From positions 1 to 9,342 of the forward strand of contig DAOVQI010000093.1 in NCBI GenBank assembly GCA_030628785.1: DNA of 9,342 nucleotides, read 5' to 3'. This DNA comes from Bacteroidota bacterium (lineage in GTDB: Bacteria > Bacteroidota > Bacteroidia > Bacteroidales > VadinHA17). Both the position numbers and the translations under genes were made by a program. Below, piece by piece: positions 7,201 to 9,342 of this stretch. The notes beneath the pieces were generated by a model. It was given only the letters and a program-made list of their open reading frames with translations, did not search any database and had not been told where the DNA came from. How positions within the stretch are numbered: the stretch's first letter is position 1; each line of letters begins with the position of its first letter.

Positions 7201-7450
7201 TGATGAAGACAAGAAACCCAATACAATCGATTATATAAAAGAAAGAAAGATTGATCTCGTGATCAATATCCCTAAAAACCTTTCAAAAAGTGAACTTGAC
7301 AACGATTATTTGATCAGGAGAAGTGCGGTAGATTATAATATATCCTTGATAACCAATGCGAGACTGGCAAGTGCGTTCATTTTAGCTTTCTGCAAACTGA
7401 ATTTAGAGGATATTGCTATCAAGAGTTGGGATGAATACGGAACGATATAA
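4223..7450 (+). CDS. carB: Carbamoyl-phosphate synthase large subunit CarB, CAD/CPS1-like
   Basis: Large synthetase chain that makes carbamoyl phosphate from bicarbonate, ammonia channelled from the CarA glutaminase, and two ATP, feeding arginine and pyrimidine synthesis. The 1075 residues are full length. The carboxyphosphate half holds GSGALKIGEAGEFDYSGSQ (12-30), GWKEVEYE (208-215) and NARLSRSSALASKATGYP (296-313). A linker/oligomerisation region follows (about 400-555). The carbamate half holds GSGAYRIG (566-573), RPSYVLSGAAM (715-725) and NLRASRSMPFVSK (843-855). A C-terminal MGS-like allosteric domain (about 935-1075) has YATAGT (971-976), W992 and INIPKN (1014-1019). Phrases such as NPNIATIQTS, VLSGAAMNVV and IRRSAVD resemble animal CAD and CPS1 more than E. 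coli CarB. No carA adjoins it here. It diverges from argR across a 432-bp spacer. The ATG at 4223 is the only start that gives a normal N-terminus. Confidence 0.97.
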   Translation: MREVIKKVILLGSGALKIGEAGEFDYSGSQALKALKEEGIKTVLINPNIATIQTSEKIADKIYFLPVTPYFVEQVIAKERPEGILLAFGGQTALNCGIELFKNKVFEKYNIKVLGTPIQAIMDTEDREFFVNKLSDIEVKTPRSIAVGNIDDALMAAGKLGYPVILRAAYTLGGQGSGFCINQEELITLSSKAFSYTRQILVEESLKGWKEVEYEVVRDKYDNCITVCNMENFDPLGIHTGESIVVAPSQTLTNTEYHKLRELSIKVIRHIRIIGECNIQYALDPYSEDYRVIEVNARLSRSSALASKATGYPLAFIAAKLALGFGLHELKNSVTKTTTACFEPALDYIVCKIPRWDLNKFTGVSNLIGSSMKSVGEVMSIGRTFEEAIQKGLRMIGQGMHGFVGNRNLSFDDIEKELAEPTDMRIFVIADALEKDYSIDQIHKLTRIDKWFLYKLRNIINLKNEISQYKSLEEVPDEKLLEAKIQGFSDFQLARYILKSEISEIEKDLIKVREFRKARKILPYVKQIDTLAAEYPAQTNYLYLTYSGSEHDIQYEKDKNSVIVLGSGAYRIGSSVEFDWCSVNALDTIKEEGYRSVMINYNPETVSTDYDICDRLYFDELSLERVLDIVELEVPKGVIVSTGGQIPNNLAIRLHNLNVNILGTSPVSIDNAENRHKFSLMLDKLGIDQPRWKELISIGSIHEFVDKIGFPVLIRPSYVLSGAAMNVVSNKDELDHFLTLASNVSKQYPVVVSEFIENAKEIEIDAVAKKGEIVAYAISEHVEFAGVHSGDATMVFPPQKIYFETVRRIKRISRQISKQLNISGPFNMQFLAKDNDIKVIECNLRASRSMPFVSKVLKTNLIELATKVMLGLEVEKPDKYLFDLDYVGVKAPQFSFARLQKADPILGVDMSSTGEVGCIGEGFYEGILKSMLSVGYTIPEKNILLSTGPSRSKVELISSARALVDKGYNLYATAGTREFLAKNGIKATTLHWPDEDKKPNTIDYIKERKIDLVINIPKNLSKSELDNDYLIRRSAVDYNISLITNARLASAFILAFCKLNLEDIAIKSWDEYGTI

Positions 7451-7535
7451 TACCGTTGAACCTTAAAATTTAAATTCTTACAATTTTACCGATTAATAGA
7501 CACAGGTTGGTAGAAAATAACAAATGACAATACTC

Positions 7536-8001
7536 AAATATCAAATAAACTCCAATGACCCAATTAATAAATCCCAAACCTGTATATGATCTTGAAGAAA
7601 GAACTTTCATTTTTGCCAAAGATGTAAGGCTCTTTGTTAAAACATTAAAATACTCAATTGCAAATGAAGAAGACAGCAGGCAAGTTATTAAATCTTCCGG
7701 ATAAGTTGGTGCTAATTACATAGAAGCAAACGAAGCATTAAGTAAAAAAGATTTTGTAATGAGAATTAAAATATGCAGAAAAGAATCGAAAGAAAGTGCT
7801 TATTGGTTAAGATTAATAAAAGAGACAAATAATTTGGAAAATACAGATGAAGTCATAAGATTAATTAATGAAGCAATCGAACTAAAAAAGATTTTTTCTT
7901 CCATTATTGAAAAATCCAAATAAATGAGAAAAAATTCAGCTAATGTCCGTGGGAGTCCTTTGGAGATATTTTGGGATTTATTAAATTGATATTTGATATT
8001 T
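7536..8001. repeat. 11-bp inverted repeats bracketing the second four-helix-bundle gene
   Basis: AAATATCAAAT at 7536-7546 is repeated in reverse complement (ATTTGATATTT) at 7991-8001. Only the interrupted four-helix-bundle gene lies between them. Both copies are AT-rich and sit in locally repetitive sequence, so they may be simple-sequence drift rather than element ends. Confidence 0.35.
7555..7923 (+). pseudogene. Four-helix-bundle (23S rRNA IVS-type) protein with an in-frame TAA
   Basis: From the ATG at 7555 one frame of 122 codons runs to the TAA at 7921, broken only by TAA at 7702-7704 (codon 50). Around it the reading is RQVIKSSG-stop-VGANYIEANEAL, then SKKDFVMRIKICRKESKESAYWLRL, which matches the family's SSGSVGANYIEA and KEAxES-YWL motifs; the stop replaces what is normally serine, as a single C-to-A change in TCA would do. 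Length without the stop is normal for the family. The function of free-standing members is unknown. No frameshift accompanies the stop, suggesting recent decay, a base error, or two separate pieces of 49 and about 70 residues. It begins 104 bp after carB and is not obviously part of its operon. Confidence 0.78.
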
Positions 8002-8093
8002 ACCTGCCCCGTGAAATAAATCGTAGATTTAATGCGAAGCATTATTTCACGGGGTAAATATTTTGTGATTTGTTTTTTGTGATTTATTAAATT
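7975..8093. repeat. 13-bp direct repeats flanking the cloverleaf sequence
   Basis: GATTTATTAAATT occurs at 7975-7987 and again at 8081-8093, with 93 bp between that include the cloverleaf repeat. They could be a long target duplication or a recombination scar, or reflect the low complexity of the spacer. The remainder of 7924-8127 holds no gene I can support. Confidence 0.4.
7996..8061. repeat. Cloverleaf (three-way-junction) repeat, REP-like
   Basis: The 48 bases 8007-8054 are completely accounted for by three stems. CCCCGTGAAAT (8007-8017) pairs with ATTTCACGGGG (8044-8054). Inside, AAATC-GTA-GATTT (8018-8030) and AATGC-GAA-GCATT (8031-8043) form two 5-bp hairpins with 3-base loops, with no unpaired base at the junction and no mismatch. 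A further 7-bp stem, ATATTTA (7996-8002) with TAAATAT (8055-8061), extends the base past a 4-base bulge. It encodes no protein. A structure-recognised element of the REP/RAYT kind or a structured RNA are the main readings. Confidence 0.75.
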
Positions 8094-8127
8094 TTCCAGT
8101 CATAATTATACAACATCCCTGATCATA

Positions 8128-9243
8128 ATGATCTTATTTGTATCAATCCTTCTTTTTATATCCGTATTATACTTTATATTGATCTTTCTCCTTTTTTGGG
8201 GCTGGATAAAACTTGAAACCATAAAGAGGGAAAAAACTCCTTTTAAGACAAAGGTGTCAATTATTGTGCCCATCCGTAATGAAGAAGTTTTTATTGCAAA
8301 CCTTATCCGTGATCTTGATTTGCAGGATTACCCAAAAGAAAATATTGAGGTAATCCTGGTTAATGACCATTCAAATGATTCTAGTTCCGAAATAATTAGA
8401 AAGCTTATCAGGAATAAGAATCAATTTTCTCTTGTTCATAACATTAAGCAAGGCAAGAAGAATGCTATCATTGAAGGAATTAAATATAGTAAGGGTGATT
8501 TAGTCGTTACAACCGATGCGGATTGCCAAATAAAAAGTTCCTGGTTATCCTCTCTTGTCTCACTTTATGAATTTAAAAAGCCAAAAATGATCGTTGGACC
8601 TGTGGTGATTGAAAATAGTCCATCCTTTTTTCAAAAGCTGCAGGCTCTGGAATTTCTAAGTTTAACAGGAGCTACGGCCGGAGCAATAGGTATCAACAGG
8701 CCGATCATGTGTAATGGTGCCAATCTGGCTTTTGAAAAAGAAGAATTCGAAAAAGCGAAAAACGATTTAAATATCAGATTGGCTTCCGGGGAGGATGTGT
8801 TTTTACTGTTTTCGATAAAAAGAAAATCCAAAAGCCGGATTTTATTTTTAAAATCACCTGATTCAGTCATAAAAACATACGGACAACCTGATTTAAAATC
8901 ATTCCTGAATCAGAGGAAAAGATGGACTTCTAAAACACGTTTCTTTTCCGATAGGGATTCCATAGGTATAGCCCTTCTTGTTTATCTTGCCAATTTTTCC
9001 CTTTTGGTCACATTCATTGGATCATTTCTGTACCTGAAGATGGTTTGGCTGTTTCTTACCCTATTTATCCTTAAATCCATTCCTGATTTCATTTTCCTCA
9101 AAGGATTAACATCTTATTTCAGGGTTAAAAAGTTAATGTATATATTTCTGCCACTTCAATTTTTGTATTTTTTTTATATCAGTTTTGTGGGTATCCTGGG
9201 CAATTTCGGGAAATATACGTGGAAAGGAAAAAAGGTGAGATAA
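8128..9243 (+). CDS. Membrane-anchored family 2 glycosyltransferase
   Basis: Transfers a sugar from a nucleotide-sugar donor, probably in envelope polysaccharide or glycolipid synthesis at the inner face of the cytoplasmic membrane; the acceptor cannot be read from sequence. Of 371 residues, 1-27 form a hydrophobic anchor followed by a basic linker. The GT-A domain begins KVSIIVPIRNEE (42-53). Donor-binding aspartates appear at VND (D80) and in the DAD motif (130-132), the catalytic-base motif is GED (221-223), and QRKRW (262-266) is the QxxRW-type acceptor motif of processive and related GT2 enzymes. Three further membrane segments follow at about 279-300, 303-325 and 336-358. The ATG at 8128 places the anchor at the N-terminus. 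It stands alone on its strand after a repeat-rich spacer, and its stop directly abuts that of a convergent frame. Confidence 0.9.
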   Translation: MILFVSILLFISVLYFILIFLLFWGWIKLETIKREKTPFKTKVSIIVPIRNEEVFIANLIRDLDLQDYPKENIEVILVNDHSNDSSSEIIRKLIRNKNQFSLVHNIKQGKKNAIIEGIKYSKGDLVVTTDADCQIKSSWLSSLVSLYEFKKPKMIVGPVVIENSPSFFQKLQALEFLSLTGATAGAIGINRPIMCNGANLAFEKEEFEKAKNDLNIRLASGEDVFLLFSIKRKSKSRILFLKSPDSVIKTYGQPDLKSFLNQRKRWTSKTRFFSDRDSIGIALLVYLANFSLLVTFIGSFLYLKMVWLFLTLFILKSIPDFIFLKGLTSYFRVKKLMYIFLPLQFLYFFYISFVGILGNFGKYTWKGKKVR

Positions 9244-9342
9244 TTAATTAAAAACATGGATTGTTTTTCCATCAAAAAGGGTTTTGTATTGCCGCAGGGG
9301 ATATTTTGAAAGACTATTTTCAGTAGGGAAAGCCAAATTGGG
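9244..9342 (-). CDS. 3' end of an unidentified convergent gene
   Basis: On the minus strand an open frame enters from the right edge and runs 32 codons to TAA at 9246-9244, ending SKYPLRQYKTLFDGKTIHVFN (last 21 residues split here as SKYPLRQYKTL and FDGKTIHVFN). I do not recognise the family. Support for coding is the absence of stops in AT-rich DNA, a balanced residue mix and the position: its stop codon directly adjoins the glycosyltransferase stop with no bases between, a common convergent arrangement in compact genomes. The piece is too short for certainty. Confidence 0.4.
   Translation of the reverse strand, partial: PNLAFPTENSLSKYPLRQYKTLFDGKTIHVFN

Noticed and set aside
7702..7704. 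Recoded stop in the four-helix-bundle gene
   Set aside because: The codon is TAA, not used for selenocysteine or pyrrolysine, and no insertion structure is evident; a nonsense change is simpler.
7555..7923. Accessory protein (Avd) of a diversity-generating retroelement
   Set aside because: Avd is a four-helix-bundle relative, but there is no reverse transcriptase, template repeat or variable repeat in the window.
9255..9309. Small plus-strand gene starting ATG GAT TGT after the glycosyltransferase
   Set aside because: It closes after 17 codons with no ribosome-binding site, and the opposite strand gives a longer open frame.

Overview
The window is AT-rich chromosomal DNA from a bacterium of the Bacteroidetes/Bacteroidota type. 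This is inferred from three things: the protein flavour (a CarB of the form usual in that phylum, and orphan four-helix-bundle proteins), the absence of clear Shine-Dalgarno sequences before the large genes, and a promoter before argR that fits the phylum's TTTG-N19-TAnnTTTG form exactly. No transposase, integrase, rRNA, tRNA or CRISPR array is visible.

Layout. At 1-191 (minus) is the 5' part of a four-helix-bundle (23S rRNA intervening-sequence-type) gene, cut by a roughly 70-bp insert carrying the perfect palindrome CCCCGATAGCTATCGGGG. The core is an arginine block on the minus strand, in transcription order argR (3790-3309), argG (3212-1962) and argH (1655-321). Reading divergently from argR is a full-length carB (4223-7450). 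A second four-helix-bundle gene (7555-7923) is interrupted by a TAA codon. It is followed by a 48-nt sequence that folds as a complete three-way junction, then a membrane-anchored family 2 glycosyltransferase (8128-9243). The 3' end of an unidentified convergent reading frame fills the right edge.

How the genes work together. CarB makes carbamoyl phosphate, which a transcarbamylase outside this window uses to form a citrulline-type product. ArgG joins citrulline and aspartate into argininosuccinate, and ArgH splits that into arginine and fumarate. ArgR is the arginine-sensing repressor. Its own promoter overlaps two ARG-box-like palindromes 21 bp apart, centre to centre, the spacing of classical tandem ARG boxes. 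The argR frame is broken by a (TA)7 tract; a tract of six TA units would restore a normal 159-residue ArgR, so the locus is a frameshift mutation, an assembly error or a phase-variable switch.

The spacers hold several short repeat families: hexamers, heptamers, 9-mers, inverted repeats and REP-like hairpins. The strongest candidates for something undescribed are the TA-tract switch in argR, the palindromic insert in the left-edge gene and the cloverleaf repeat near 8030. I see no complete novel defence or mobile system.
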